The notes: a model not told the origin generated them from the sequence alone. A stretch of DNA of 64,000 bases from Flavobacterium circumlabens (GCF_004345565.1 NZ_SLWA01000005.1:1-64000), one strand, 5' to 3'; shown: positions 25,187-34,303, counted from the stretch's first letter. Program-made: numbers and translations.

Positions 25187-25645
25187 ATGAAAAAGTTAAT
25201 TGTACTACTATTTGTTTTAGCATCGGCGGCTGTTTTTTCGCAAAATGATGCAAAGAGAATCGCCCAGTTTAATTTAGAAAATAAAGTGGCGATTCAGGGA
25301 TATGATCCGGTGGCTTACTTTAAACAAAATAAAGCGATAAAAGGTAAAAATGAGCTGACGGCTTCTTATATGGGAATTACCTATAAATTTTCGTCAGCGG
25401 CGAATAAAGAGTTGTTTTTGAAAAATCCTGCCGGCTTTGAACCGCAATTTGGTGGCTGGTGTGCGTATGCCATGGGAAGTGCCGGTGAAAAAGTGGAAAT
25501 AAATCCGGAAACTTTTAAAATTACTGACGGTAAACTGTATTTGTTTTACAACGCCTATTTCAATAATACCCTGAAAAGCTGGAATAAAGACGAAACCAAT
25601 CTGAAAGCGAAAGCGGAAGTGAACTGGAAAAAAATATACAAATAA
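25187..25645 (+). CDS. Exported YHS domain-containing protein
   Basis: This 152-residue protein has a signal peptide (residues 1-18, IVLLFVLASAAVFSQN) and one YHS domain. The domain carries VAIQGYDPVAYFKQNKAIKG, GITYKFSSAANKELFLKNP and FGGWCAYAMG. YHS domains are small metal- or heme-associated modules. The periplasmic type often sits beside redox proteins, as here between a peroxiredoxin-like protein and DoxX. The short spacing supports one transcript. Confidence 0.87.
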   Translation: MKKLIVLLFVLASAAVFSQNDAKRIAQFNLENKVAIQGYDPVAYFKQNKAIKGKNELTASYMGITYKFSSAANKELFLKNPAGFEPQFGGWCAYAMGSAGEKVEINPETFKITDGKLYLFYNAYFNNTLKSWNKDETNLKAKAEVNWKKIYK

Positions 25646-25651
25646 ACAGTT

Positions 25652-26038
25652 ATGAAAACACAATTAATAAGCTGGATACTGCGAATAACTGCTTCAGTTA
25701 TTTTACTGCAGACTTTGTATTTTAAATTTACCGGCGCACCCGAAAGCATTTATATTTTTTCGACTTTAGGAATAGAACCTTACGGAAGAATCGTATCGGG
25801 AATTGCCGAATTGATTGTAGTGATTTTACTTTTAATTCCCAAAACAACGTGGCTTGGCGCTTTGGGCGGATGTGGCGTTATGACCGGGGCAATTCTTTCG
25901 CATTTGTTTGTGTTGGGGATCGAAGTTCAGGGCGACTCCGGACTGCTTTTTTCTCTGGCTATAATCACATTATTCTGTTGCCTGATATTACTTTATCTGA
26001 ATAAAAATATAATTATGAACCTTTTAAGAACGAAATAA
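25652..26038 (+). CDS. DoxX-family membrane protein
   Basis: This 128-residue protein has four membrane helices. It carries the DoxX pattern: ILLQTLYFKFTGAPESI near residues 18-34, GRIVSGIAELIVVILLLIPK, GGCGVMTGAILSHLFVLGIE, and a last helix LAIITLFCCLILLYL. DoxX proteins are linked to redox and thiol stress in several bacteria. Six bases separate it from the YHS gene and two from the DinB gene. Confidence 0.87.
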   Translation: MKTQLISWILRITASVILLQTLYFKFTGAPESIYIFSTLGIEPYGRIVSGIAELIVVILLLIPKTTWLGALGGCGVMTGAILSHLFVLGIEVQGDSGLLFSLAIITLFCCLILLYLNKNIIMNLLRTK

Positions 26039-26040
26039 TT

Positions 26041-26529
26041 ATGCTGCTAAAATCAATAAACCACAGTTTAGAGGAGTTGACAAATTTGTTAAATCAATTG
26101 TCCAATCAGTCGTATTCAAAATCGTGTACGGCTTTAAGTGACTCCAGTATCGGCGAACATACCCGTCATATTCTTGAAATGTTTCAATGTCTTGAAAATA
26201 GTTACGAATCGGGAATTTTAAATTATGATCATCGGGAACGCAATAAACGCATTCAGACCGAAACCCAGTTTGCAAAACAATGTATTCTTGATATAAAAAT
26301 GGGTTTGCAAAAAGAAAATAAACCGCTCTATTTAGAACAAATGATCGACGGGCTTACTTTTAGGATTCAAAGTAATTATTACAGGGAATTGCTTTATAAC
26401 TTAGAACATTGCATTCACCATCAGGCGTTGATAAAAGTGGCTGTTTTACAATTGGAGGATATTTTACTGAATGAAAATTTTGGTGTGGCACGTTCCACCA
26501 TAGCCTATAGAAATCAATGTGTACAGTAA
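26041..26529 (+). CDS. DinB-family protein
   Basis: This 162-residue protein fits the DinB/YfiT four-helix metal-binding fold, with possible His ligands in SSIGEHTRHILEMFQCL (about 37-53) and LYNLEHCIHHQALIKVAV (about 119-136). Members include thiol transferases acting on bacillithiol-like cofactors and damage-induced proteins. Neighbouring redox genes fit a thiol-related role, but no substrate can be named. Its 3' end overlaps the NRDE gene start by 13 bases in another frame, so translation may be coupled. Confidence 0.78.
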   Translation: MLLKSINHSLEELTNLLNQLSNQSYSKSCTALSDSSIGEHTRHILEMFQCLENSYESGILNYDHRERNKRIQTETQFAKQCILDIKMGLQKENKPLYLEQMIDGLTFRIQSNYYRELLYNLEHCIHHQALIKVAVLQLEDILLNENFGVARSTIAYRNQCVQ

Positions 26530-27227
26530 GTTTTGTATGTAATAACGACACCGTAATCATCACTTCTAACCGTGATGAAAAAGTGATTCGGCCCAGTGCC
26601 ATTCCACCCAGAAGTTATACCTGCAATGGTAAAAATGTAGTATATCCGAAAGATCAAAAAGCAGGAGGAACCTGGTTTGTGGCTGATGCAAACGGAAATG
26701 TGTTGGTGCTTCTAAATGGTGGCATCACGAAACATACGGTGCAGTTTTCGTACAGGAGAAGCCGTGGGCTAATTGCCTTGGATATTATTTGCAGTGACTC
26801 TCCGAAAGATTTTTGGAGCGTGATTAATCTGGAAGAGATCGAGCCTTTTACGCTGGTGCTCTATCAGGATAAAAAATTGTACGAACTGATCTGGGATGGT
26901 TTAACCAAAATAACGACTCCGCTAGATGAAACGCAAAATCATATCTGGTCGTCTGTAACCTTATATCCGGATGAAATCAGAAAGAAACGATCACGTTGGT
27001 TTTTTGATTTCCTGAAAAATAAAAATGAAATTTCAGCTTCAGATATGCTCGGTTTTCACCGGAATACGGAAGGGGATGATTCTGAAAATGGCCTGATCAT
27101 TAACCGGGAAAATACGCTGAAAACCTTAAGTATTACACAAGCGATCATCGGGCAGAATAAAACGGCAATAGCATATCATGACTTAGTTCTGGAACAGGAA
27201 TTTTCGACAGCATTTATTAGTATTTAA
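26517..27227 (+). CDS. NRDE-family (TANGO2-like) protein
   Basis: This 236-residue protein starts MCTVSFVCNN and contains TSNRDEKVIRPSAIPP, the NRDE motif (about residues 17-20), then KDQKAGGTWFVADANGNVLV and VLLNGG. The conserved Cys2 is the N-terminal nucleophile-like residue of the TANGO2 family, whose members take part in heme or lipid homeostasis. The start is fixed by this MC motif although it overlaps the DinB gene. It is followed 11 bases later by an ATP-grasp gene. Confidence 0.88.
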   Translation: MCTVSFVCNNDTVIITSNRDEKVIRPSAIPPRSYTCNGKNVVYPKDQKAGGTWFVADANGNVLVLLNGGITKHTVQFSYRRSRGLIALDIICSDSPKDFWSVINLEEIEPFTLVLYQDKKLYELIWDGLTKITTPLDETQNHIWSSVTLYPDEIRKKRSRWFFDFLKNKNEISASDMLGFHRNTEGDDSENGLIINRENTLKTLSITQAIIGQNKTAIAYHDLVLEQEFSTAFISI

Positions 27228-27238
27228 AATCATATAAG

Positions 27239-28273
27239 ATGAAGCTCTTTTTTCATAAAATCGCAAATTGGGAATATTGGCCGTTTCAGGTAGTGTATAT
27301 TCCGATTTATTTTCTTTGGGCCTATTATGCCATCAAAGCAAGATCTATTTTTTTCTTTAATGCTTCCAATCCAAGAATTAAAAACGGAGGGTTTATTATG
27401 GAAAGCAAGAAGCAGATTTATGATTTGATACCCCGTAAATATTACCCTAAAACAATTCTGATTCCCAAAAATACGGATCTGAAAAAAATCGTTCAGCAGG
27501 TCATAGAGAAGCAAATTTACTTTCCGTTAATCGCAAAACCGGATATTGGTTTAAGAGGTTCGGGAGTGAAGAAAATCCACACCGTTTCGGAGTTGCAGCG
27601 TTATATGGAAAAAGCCAATTTCGATTTCCTTTTGCAGGATTTGATTCCCTACAAAAATGAAGTGGGTATTTTTTACGTACGCCATCCCAATGAAAAAGAA
27701 GGCAGGATTACAGGAATTGTGTCGAAGGAATTTTTGACTGTGGTAGGTGACGGAGCCTCAACAATTGAAGTGTTAATTCATAAAACGCCAAGATTTCAAT
27801 TACAGCTGGATGCTTTACAGGAAGAATATGGGGATTTGTTAAATAAAATTTTAGCAGATGGTGAAGTATTCAACTTAGTGCCGTTTGGGAATCACGCCCG
27901 TGGTGCCAAATTTTTAGACGGAAGTCATTGGATTACCCCAAAATTGACCCAAACCATCAATCAGATTTGTGCGCAGATTCCGGAGTTTTATTTTGGGAGA
28001 TTTGATATCATGTACGATTCTTTTGAAGCTTTAGAGAGAGGCGAGGATTTTCAGATTGTCGAATTGAACGGTGCAGCAAGCGAACCGACACATATTTACG
28101 ATCCGAAACACTCTATCTGGTTTGCCTGGAAAGAACTGGCAAGGCACATTACGTATATGTATGAGATTAGTGTGGCCAATCATAAAAGGGGTTTTCCTTA
28201 TTTAGATTATAAAGCCGGCATGCACGAGTATCGTTTGCATCAGGTTCAGAATAATAAAATTTTAAATTTTTAG
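27239..28273 (+). CDS. ATP-grasp domain protein (D-Ala-D-Ala ligase-like)
   Basis: This 344-residue protein has an N-terminal hydrophobic segment (FQVVYIPIYFLWAYYAI). An ATP-grasp fold follows, with FPLIAKPDIGLRGSGVKKI (about 99-117), FLLQDLIPYKNEVGIFYVR and GRITGIVSKEF. Near the end FYFGRFDIMYDSFEAL and FQIVELNGAASEPTHIYDP supply metal-binding acidic and Asn residues. It should ligate a carboxylate to an amine using ATP, substrate unknown. It sits in the DinB-NRDE-LysE-like string. Confidence 0.8.
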   Translation: MKLFFHKIANWEYWPFQVVYIPIYFLWAYYAIKARSIFFFNASNPRIKNGGFIMESKKQIYDLIPRKYYPKTILIPKNTDLKKIVQQVIEKQIYFPLIAKPDIGLRGSGVKKIHTVSELQRYMEKANFDFLLQDLIPYKNEVGIFYVRHPNEKEGRITGIVSKEFLTVVGDGASTIEVLIHKTPRFQLQLDALQEEYGDLLNKILADGEVFNLVPFGNHARGAKFLDGSHWITPKLTQTINQICAQIPEFYFGRFDIMYDSFEALERGEDFQIVELNGAASEPTHIYDPKHSIWFAWKELARHITYMYEISVANHKRGFPYLDYKAGMHEYRLHQVQNNKILNF

Positions 28274-28275
28274 AA

Positions 28276-28935
28276 ATGCTGCAAAGAGCGCAAAATATTT
28301 CGGTGGGGTTTCTGGTGAGTTTTATTGGCTCTGTTCCTTTGGGTTATCTCAATCTGGCTGGACTGGAAATTTATTCCCGATCCGGACTTCACCATTTAAT
28401 TTTATTTTTGTCAGGAGTTGTTTTCGTAGAAACGTTTGTGATTTATTTTACACTGCTTTTTGCAAAACGACTCGTAAAAAATACAAAACTGATGAAAATT
28501 ATCGATCTTTTTGCGGTCGTGTTTATGTTCGTTTTGGCGTATTTGTTTTATTCAAATTCGCACGATACATCAGGTTCGAATGATAAGCTGAATTCCTATC
28601 TGATGTATTCTCCTTTTGTAATTGGAGTCATATTGAACTGTTTTAATTTTTTGCAACTGCCTTTCTGGACGAGTTGGAATTTATATTTAATTAATGCAAA
28701 GTATATTACGACCGAAAAAAAGTTAAAATATTATTATATTGCAGGAACTTTGGCGGGTGTTTTTTCAGGAATGTTAAGTCTTATTCTAATTTTACAGACT
28801 TTATTTCAAAAAACAAATTCATTTTCAAAGTATGTAATGCCTGTTTTTATTCCGTTGTTTTTTAGTATCATGGGAAGTATTCAGGTATTTAAGGTGTATA
28901 AAAAATATTTTAAATCAACTGCTTTGGAATCGTAG
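28276..28935 (+). CDS. LysE-family-like membrane transporter
   Basis: This 219-residue protein has about six membrane helices. Its N-terminus FLVSFIGSVPLGYLNLAGLE matches the LysE/RhtB-type (S)xxP-x-G-x-N pattern. The middle repeat-like segment LNCFNFLQLPFWTSWN is similar in kind to the second half of this fold. LysE exporters move amino acids or related small molecules out of the cell. Being two bases from the ATP-grasp gene, it could export that enzyme's product; this is a guess from position. Confidence 0.7.
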   Translation: MLQRAQNISVGFLVSFIGSVPLGYLNLAGLEIYSRSGLHHLILFLSGVVFVETFVIYFTLLFAKRLVKNTKLMKIIDLFAVVFMFVLAYLFYSNSHDTSGSNDKLNSYLMYSPFVIGVILNCFNFLQLPFWTSWNLYLINAKYITTEKKLKYYYIAGTLAGVFSGMLSLILILQTLFQKTNSFSKYVMPVFIPLFFSIMGSIQVFKVYKKYFKSTALES

Positions 28936-28958
28936 CTTCTGAAGCTAAAATTCTATTC

Positions 28959-29939
28959 ATGAAAAAATTATACTTTCTGCTTCCATTGGTTTTATTAGCT
29001 TGTAAATCCAATAATTCAGCCGTAAACGACCCATCATCTTCAAAAGTAAGTTCTCAACCGGTTGAAATTACGTATAAGGTAGAACAGACAAACGTTTCGG
29101 ATTTCTTAAAATACCTTTCTTCAGATGAATTGGAGGGGCGCGAAACCGGAACAAAAGGAATAGAGAAAGCGGCTGAATTCCTGGAAGGTTTTCTTAAGAA
29201 AAATAACGTAAAACCTTATTTTAAAACCTATCGCGACACGCTGACCAATTTTAAAACACCGACCTTTAATATTGTTGGGGTTATAGAAGGAAATGATCCT
29301 GAACTTAAAAAAGAATTTGTGGTGCTGAGTGCGCATTACGATCATATTGGTGTAGATAAAAACAAAAAAGAAGATGTGATCAATAACGGAGCCAATGATG
29401 ATGCTTCCGGAGTAACAGCGGTGGCCGAAATGGCGAAATATTTCAGCGAAACAAAATCGAATAGGAGAAGTATTCTTATTGTGTTTTTTGCCGGAGAAGA
29501 AAAAGGTTTGCTTGGGTCTAAAAGCTTAGTGGAAAAACTGAAGGTTCAAAAATTCAATTTATACGCCCAGCTGAATATCGAAATGATTGGCGTACCTATG
29601 AAACGCGATTATCTGGCCTACATTACAGGTTTTTACAAATCGAATATGGCGGAGAAAATAAATGAATATACCGGAAAAAAGACAATCGGATTTTTGCCAA
29701 AGGAAGCCGAATATAAATTGTTTTACAGATCTGATAATTATTCGTTTTATGAAGCTTTCAAAAAACCATGCCAGTCAATAAGCACTTTTGACTTTGAGAA
29801 TTTCGAATTTTACCATCATCCATCCGATGAATTCAAAGTGATGGATATTCCGCACATGACTTCTTTTATACAGGAGTTTTTACCGGCCGTAACTCAGATC
29901 GCAAATTCTAAGACGCAGGAAATTACAATGAAGAATTAA
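28959..29939 (+). CDS. M28-family metallopeptidase lipoprotein
   Basis: This 326-residue protein begins with a lipoprotein signal (MKKLYFLLPLVLLACKS, Cys15). The zinc peptidase M28 ligands follow: LSAHYDHIGVD (His/Asp, about 122-132), NNGANDDASGVTAVAEM, FFAGEEKGLLGSKSL with catalytic Glu, an Asp in RSDNYSF, and the final His in YHHPSDEF. DELEGRETGTKGIEKAA is also typical. It should be an aminopeptidase anchored in the envelope. It lies 23 bases after the LysE-like gene. Confidence 0.92.
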   Translation: MKKLYFLLPLVLLACKSNNSAVNDPSSSKVSSQPVEITYKVEQTNVSDFLKYLSSDELEGRETGTKGIEKAAEFLEGFLKKNNVKPYFKTYRDTLTNFKTPTFNIVGVIEGNDPELKKEFVVLSAHYDHIGVDKNKKEDVINNGANDDASGVTAVAEMAKYFSETKSNRRSILIVFFAGEEKGLLGSKSLVEKLKVQKFNLYAQLNIEMIGVPMKRDYLAYITGFYKSNMAEKINEYTGKKTIGFLPKEAEYKLFYRSDNYSFYEAFKKPCQSISTFDFENFEFYHHPSDEFKVMDIPHMTSFIQEFLPAVTQIANSKTQEITMKN

Positions 29940-29974
29940 CGGTTCGTTTTGAGTGTTTTGCTTATTTTTGCTTC

Positions 29975-30652
29975 ATGAAAAATATTATTATTACAGGAAC
30001 GAGCAGAGGTATTGGTTATGAATTGGCCCTGCAGTTTGCAAATGCCGGAAATCAGGTATTGGCGATTTCAAGAAAAATACCTCAGGCACTTTTGGAACAT
30101 GAAAATGTAACGTGCCTGTCTGTCGACTTATCAAACGAATCAGAATTATATAAAGTAGAAGATTTTCTTTCTTCTGCCTGGAAAAAAGTAGATGCCCTGG
30201 TGCATAATGCCGGAGCTTTGCTTTTCAAGCCTTTCGCAGAAACCACCCAGGCAGATTTTGAAAGTATTTATAAAGTAAATGTTTTTGCAGTCGCCAATCT
30301 TACCCGAATTTGCCTGCCGTATCTTCAGAAAGGAAGTCATGTGGTCACAATCAGTTCAATAGGCGGTGTACGCGGAAGTCTGAAATTTGCAGGTTTGGCT
30401 GCGTACAGTTCCAGCAAAGGAGCTGTGGGTACCTTAACGGAATTACTGGCGGAAGAATACAAAGAAAAAGGGATTTCCTTTAATGTTCTGGCATTGGGTT
30501 CTGTTCAGACCGAAATGCTTCAGGAAGCTTTCCCCGGATATCAGGCACCCATTTCTGCCGAAGGAATGGCAACTTATATTTATGATTTTACTCTTAATGG
30601 CCATAAGTATTTTAACGGAAAAGTTTTAGAAGTTTCTTCAACGAACCCTTAA
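29975..30652 (+). CDS. SDR family oxidoreductase
   Basis: This 225-residue protein is a short classical SDR with ITGTSRGIGYELALQFA (about 5-21), VHNAGAL, VTISSIGGVRGS and the catalytic YSSSKGAVGTL. It ends soon after VQTEM, as do short-form members. Reduction of a carbonyl with NAD(P)H is likely, substrate unknown. It follows the M28 peptidase gene by 35 bases. Confidence 0.87.
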   Translation: MKNIIITGTSRGIGYELALQFANAGNQVLAISRKIPQALLEHENVTCLSVDLSNESELYKVEDFLSSAWKKVDALVHNAGALLFKPFAETTQADFESIYKVNVFAVANLTRICLPYLQKGSHVVTISSIGGVRGSLKFAGLAAYSSSKGAVGTLTELLAEEYKEKGISFNVLALGSVQTEMLQEAFPGYQAPISAEGMATYIYDFTLNGHKYFNGKVLEVSSTNP

Positions 30653-30752
30653 AGAGTTATGAGTTTTGAATTAGGAATGAAAGTGTGTGAAAACTAAAAA
30701 ATTTAGAGGTTTCTTTTGCGAACCTCATGGAATTGTAAATTATAAGTTTTGA

Positions 30753-31112
30753 ATGATGAGTGAAAGTATTGTGAAAACTAAAAGTTTTGAATTAGCGATA
30801 AGAGGCGTTAATTTTTATAAATGGTTAGTGTCAGAAAAGAAGGAATTTATAATGAGTAAACAATTTTTGCGTTCTATAACTTCAGTTGGAGCAAATGTTC
30901 GTGAGGCAGTAAATGCGCAGAGTAAAGCCGATTTTATTCATAAATTGTCAGTTTCTCAGAAAGAATGTGATGAATCGATGTATTGGCTGGAAATTTTAAA
31001 TGCCACAGATTATATAAATAAGGTTGAATTTGAATCCATTCATCAACAATGTAATGAAGTTTTAAAAATTATAAAAAGCATTATCATTACATCCAAGAAA
31101 AATTTAATTTAG
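30753..31112 (+). CDS. Four-helix-bundle protein (23S rRNA intervening-sequence type)
   Basis: This 119-residue helical protein has KSFELAIRGVNFYKWLVSEK, LRSITSVGANVREAVNAQS, FIHKLSVSQKECDESMYWLE and a final helix. This is the pattern of the S23/avd-like 'four helix bundle' family. In Flavobacteriia such genes are often lone genes between conserved loci, and the function is not known. The flanks (ATAAGTTTTGAATGATGAGT and a TAATTCATAACTCATA stretch after it) are typical low-complexity spacers in this genus and hint at an inserted cassette. Confidence 0.85.
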   Translation: MMSESIVKTKSFELAIRGVNFYKWLVSEKKEFIMSKQFLRSITSVGANVREAVNAQSKADFIHKLSVSQKECDESMYWLEILNATDYINKVEFESIHQQCNEVLKIIKSIIITSKKNLI

Positions 31113-31148
31113 AAACTTATAATTCATAACTCATACTTCATAATTATT

Positions 31149-31754
31149 TTGAACGAAACTCTAGCAAGATATATACCCGAACATGCTGTAAAGCCTGTTT
31201 TTGATTTGATTGTGGCCAATCAGGTTCATCTGAAAATTGTAAATGAACGCCAGACGCGTCATGGCGATTACAGGAGAGGACCCAGTGGTAAACATGAAAT
31301 CACGGTAAATGCCAGTTTAAACAAATATCGTTTTTTGATTACGCTGATTCATGAGATTTCACATTTGGTAGCGTTTGAAAAGTTTGGGAGAAACATCAAG
31401 CCACACGGAAATGAGTGGAAATATTCGTTTCAGCGTATGATGGTTCCTTTTATTCGTCCCGAAATTTTTCCCGCTCATCTGCTGCCGCTTTTAGCGAGGC
31501 ATTTTAAGAACCCTTCGGCGAGTAGTGATACCGATACCACTTTGTCGCTGGCTTTAAAGCAATACGATCAGGAAAACGATAAAAATTATGTTTTTGAAAT
31601 TCCGTACGGAAGTGTTTTCAGAATCAAGAACGGTAAAATATTCAAGAAACTGGCCGTTCGCACGAAACGTTTCGAATGCATCGAACTAAGTTCAGGTAAA
31701 ACCTATCTTTTTAATCCAAATGCTGAGGTAGAGTTGATTAAAAATTCCAATTAA
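31149..31754 (+). CDS. SprT-like zinc metalloprotease domain protein
   Basis: This 201-residue protein begins at a TTG codon with NETLARYIPEHAVKPVFDL. There is no upstream in-frame ATG, so TTG is the likely start. The HExxH zinc site is LIHEISHLVAFEKFGR (about 70-85), followed by KPHGNEWKYSFQRMM with a possible third ligand. A C-terminal beta-rich part resembles the zinc-ribbon region of SprT proteins, but without the usual Cys pairs. SprT/Spartan-like proteins act on DNA-protein crosslinks; the bacterial role is unproven. Confidence 0.87.
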   Translation: MNETLARYIPEHAVKPVFDLIVANQVHLKIVNERQTRHGDYRRGPSGKHEITVNASLNKYRFLITLIHEISHLVAFEKFGRNIKPHGNEWKYSFQRMMVPFIRPEIFPAHLLPLLARHFKNPSASSDTDTTLSLALKQYDQENDKNYVFEIPYGSVFRIKNGKIFKKLAVRTKRFECIELSSGKTYLFNPNAEVELIKNSN

Positions 31755-31786
31755 AAAAATTCAAATTCCAAGTTTCTAATCTCAAT

Positions 31787-31835
31787 AAAAAAATCCCAAA
31801 TCCAATTTAGACAGTTGGAATTTGGGATTTTTTTT
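31787..31835. terminator. Bidirectional terminator between sprT-like and ABC genes
   Basis: A stem of about 18 bp (AAAAAAATCCCAAATCCAA and TTGGAATTTGGGATTTTTTT, one bulge) has A and T tails. It separates the convergent plus- and minus-strand genes. Confidence 0.85.
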
Positions 31836-31854
31836 ATTGAATTTTAAAAAAGGT

Positions 31855-32616
31855 TTATCCTTTCAAATACGCTTCTCTTACTTTTTTGAACAAATTAGAA
31901 GAATACACAAATTTAACAATGTCTTTATTGTCAGTTCTGAAGATTTCTTCTTTAGTCCCCTGCCAGGCTTTTAGTCCTTTTTTCAGGAAAACAATATTTT
32001 CCCCGATTTCCATTACCGAGTTCATATCGTGGGTATTGATTACGGTTGTGATATTGTACTCTTCGGTAATTTCTTTAATAAGGTTATCAATCAAAGTGGA
32101 GGTGTTTGGATCCAGACCGGAGTTAGGTTCATCACAAAACAAATATTTTGGATTGTTTACAATAGCGCGGGCAATGGCCACACGTTTCTGCATACCACCT
32201 GAAATCTCTGAAGGTAATTTTTGATGGGCATCGACTAAGTTTACTCTTTCGAGCACAAAATCAACGCGCTCTTTTATTTTGGCTCTGTTGTCGTTGGTGA
32301 ACATTCTTAAAGGGAAAGCTACGTTTTCTGCAACAGTCATCGAATCGAATAGCGCACTTCCCTGAAAAACCATCCCGATTTCAGTTCTTAATTCTCTTTT
32401 TTCATCCGGATCTAATTCAGAATAAACACGTCCGTCAAACTCAATAGTTCCGGAGTCCGGTGTATGAATTCCTAACAATGTTTTTAATAAAACGGTTTTC
32501 CCGGATCCACTCTGTCCAATAATTAAATTGGTTTTTCCGGATTCAAAAACGGTCGAAACGCCTTTTAAAACTTTACTGTCAGCAAATGATTTTTCTATAT
32601 TTTTTACTTCGATCAT
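31855..32616 (-). CDS. mlaF: MlaF-like ABC transporter ATP-binding protein
   Basis: This 253-residue ATPase has Walker A GQSGSGKT at 34-41, the signature EISGGMQKRVAIARAI, Walker B YLFCDEPNSGLDP and switch His in INTHDMNSV. The MQKR signature variant is typical of MlaF, which powers phospholipid transport across the envelope to keep outer-membrane asymmetry. It overlaps the permease gene by one base (start and stop share a nucleotide). An MCE/MlaD gene is not adjacent and must lie elsewhere. Confidence 0.88.
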   Translation of the reverse strand: MIEVKNIEKSFADSKVLKGVSTVFESGKTNLIIGQSGSGKTVLLKTLLGIHTPDSGTIEFDGRVYSELDPDEKRELRTEIGMVFQGSALFDSMTVAENVAFPLRMFTNDNRAKIKERVDFVLERVNLVDAHQKLPSEISGGMQKRVAIARAIVNNPKYLFCDEPNSGLDPNTSTLIDNLIKEITEEYNITTVINTHDMNSVMEIGENIVFLKKGLKAWQGTKEEIFRTDNKDIVKFVYSSNLFKKVREAYLKG

Positions 32617-33362
32617 TATCCTAATAATAATTGGGTTAATATATAATTAAAAAGAATGATACAAACCGATGTCCATACAAACGATACCGTACTTGCCTTA
32701 CCCACTTCAAGAGCTCCACCTTTCATATAATAACCATGAAAAGAAGGGATTGTAGCCAATAACATGGCGAAAATCAGGGTTTTGATAAAAGCATAAGTGA
32801 TATGAAAAGGAATAAATTCCATCTGGGCTCCCTGAATAAAGTCCTGACTTGTTGAAAATCCTCCGTAAGCACAAGCAAGCCATCCGCCAAAAACACCCAG
32901 AAACATACTAATTCCGATTACGAAAGGATACATTAATAAGGCTATTATTTTTGGAAAAACAAGATAGTTTAAGGAGTTAACACCCATAACTTCCAAAGCA
33001 TCAATTTGTTCCGTAACACGCATGGTTCCGATACTCGAAGTAATGTAAGACCCCATTTTTCCTGCCATAATAACAGAAATAAAAGTAGGGGCGAACTCCA
33101 GAATTACGGATTGGCGTGTCGCAAAACCAATTAAATATTTTGGAATTAGCGGATTAGTTAAATTTAGCGCCGTCTGAATCGCTACAACTCCTCCGATAAA
33201 GAAAGAGATAAAGCAAACAATTCCGAGGGAGTCAATAATTAAATCGTCTATTTCTTTAAGGATTAGATTTTTCATGACAGGCCATTTGGTCTGTTTGTTG
33301 AAAATTTCCTTCAGCATTAAAAAATATCTTCCTATTTGGGATAAATAACGAATGAGCATCAT
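32616..33362 (-). CDS. mlaE: MlaE-like ABC transporter permease
   Basis: This 248-residue membrane protein has the MlaE/YrbE pattern: FISFFIGGVVAIQTALNL, QSVILEFAPTFISVIMAGKM, GSYITSSIGTMRVTEQIDAL, EVMGVNSLNYLVFPKIIA and a GKASTVSFVWTSVC near the end. It forms the membrane part of the phospholipid transporter with the MlaF-like ATPase encoded directly after it. Length is typical. It is first in a two-gene operon. Confidence 0.9.
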   Translation of the reverse strand: MMLIRYLSQIGRYFLMLKEIFNKQTKWPVMKNLILKEIDDLIIDSLGIVCFISFFIGGVVAIQTALNLTNPLIPKYLIGFATRQSVILEFAPTFISVIMAGKMGSYITSSIGTMRVTEQIDALEVMGVNSLNYLVFPKIIALLMYPFVIGISMFLGVFGGWLACAYGGFSTSQDFIQGAQMEFIPFHITYAFIKTLIFAMLLATIPSFHGYYMKGGALEVGKASTVSFVWTSVCIILFNYILTQLLLG

Positions 33363-33442
33363 AGTTTTTACAAATATTGGCTAAGGTAAAAAGAAGTTAT
33401 GAGTTTAGGGTTATGAGTGAAGTCTTTTCGGCGGTTTCCGAA

Positions 33443-34291
33443 TCAAATTAACTTTTCTTTCATTTTCTTCAAACGATAATTTCTAATAAATTTAGCCTGT
33501 TCCGGGGTAACTAGTAAAGGTGTTTTGGCTTTTTTGGCTTTCCAGAACCCTCTGATATAATCAAAAAAGAGAAAAGGTTTTTTCTTCATCATCGCCAGCT
33601 TTGCAGACGCAATTGCTGTAATCAGGAAGCCGTATCCCAGCGTATAAAAAGCTTCTCCCTGTTTGTAACGGGCTGTTTTGTTGTAGTTTGCACCTGTTGG
33701 TTTCAGGTGTTTTACGTGTAAGGAAGCATCTGTAACGATTTTCCAGTCGTAATATTTACACAGTAATTCGTCTACCGTATCCCAGCCCATAGCAGGTTTC
33801 AACCCTCCGATTTGCTGAAAAGTGGCTGCACGATACGCTTTTAGTGCACCACGGATGTGATCTTTATCGGTTAGGTTTTCTAAAATCCATTCGCCATTTT
33901 TTTCTATATAACAAAATCCTCCTGCCATTCCAATTTTCGGATCAGATTGAAAATGTTTGATAATAGTCTCGAAATAGTTGGAAGGGAAAATTAAATCGCC
34001 ATCTATTTTTACGATAATGTCATAATCGGAATCTAAAGTTTCGAAACCTTTCTGAAAGGCCTGAATTACTTTACTTCCCGGCATATGAATAGCGTCTGAA
34101 GTTTTATTGACAACAGAAATAAACGGATTTTCCTTTGCGTAATTCAATACAATTTCCTCTGTTTTATCTGTCGAATTATCGTTGACAACAACAACTTTTG
34201 CCGGTAAAACAGTTTGCGAAATTAAAGAATCTAAGGTCAGACCAATAAGTTCTTGTTCGTTATGTGCGGGAATGACGATGTAATATCTCAT
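33443..34291 (-). CDS. Family 2 glycosyltransferase
   Basis: This 282-residue protein has the GT-A nucleotide-sugar fold: YIVIPAHNEQELIGLTLDSL (residues 4-23), VVVVNDNSTDKTEEIV, and the metal-binding YDIIVKIDGDLIFPSN. MGWDTVDELLCKYYDWKI follows. No strong membrane helix is present. It could act on lipid-linked or surface glycans. The neighbouring methyltransferase gene is upstream on the same strand but 150 bases away across a repeat-rich spacer, so shared expression is uncertain. Confidence 0.87.
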   Translation of the reverse strand: MRYYIVIPAHNEQELIGLTLDSLISQTVLPAKVVVVNDNSTDKTEEIVLNYAKENPFISVVNKTSDAIHMPGSKVIQAFQKGFETLDSDYDIIVKIDGDLIFPSNYFETIIKHFQSDPKIGMAGGFCYIEKNGEWILENLTDKDHIRGALKAYRAATFQQIGGLKPAMGWDTVDELLCKYYDWKIVTDASLHVKHLKPTGANYNKTARYKQGEAFYTLGYGFLITAIASAKLAMMKKKPFLFFDYIRGFWKAKKAKTPLLVTPEQAKFIRNYRLKKMKEKLI

Positions 34292-34303
34292 AAATTTTCA
34301 AAT

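Noticed and set aside
26517..26529. Overlap of DinB and NRDE frames as a possible frameshifted fusion
   Set aside because: Both proteins are complete families, and the NRDE start MCTVSF is the conserved N-terminus, so it is a normal overlap.
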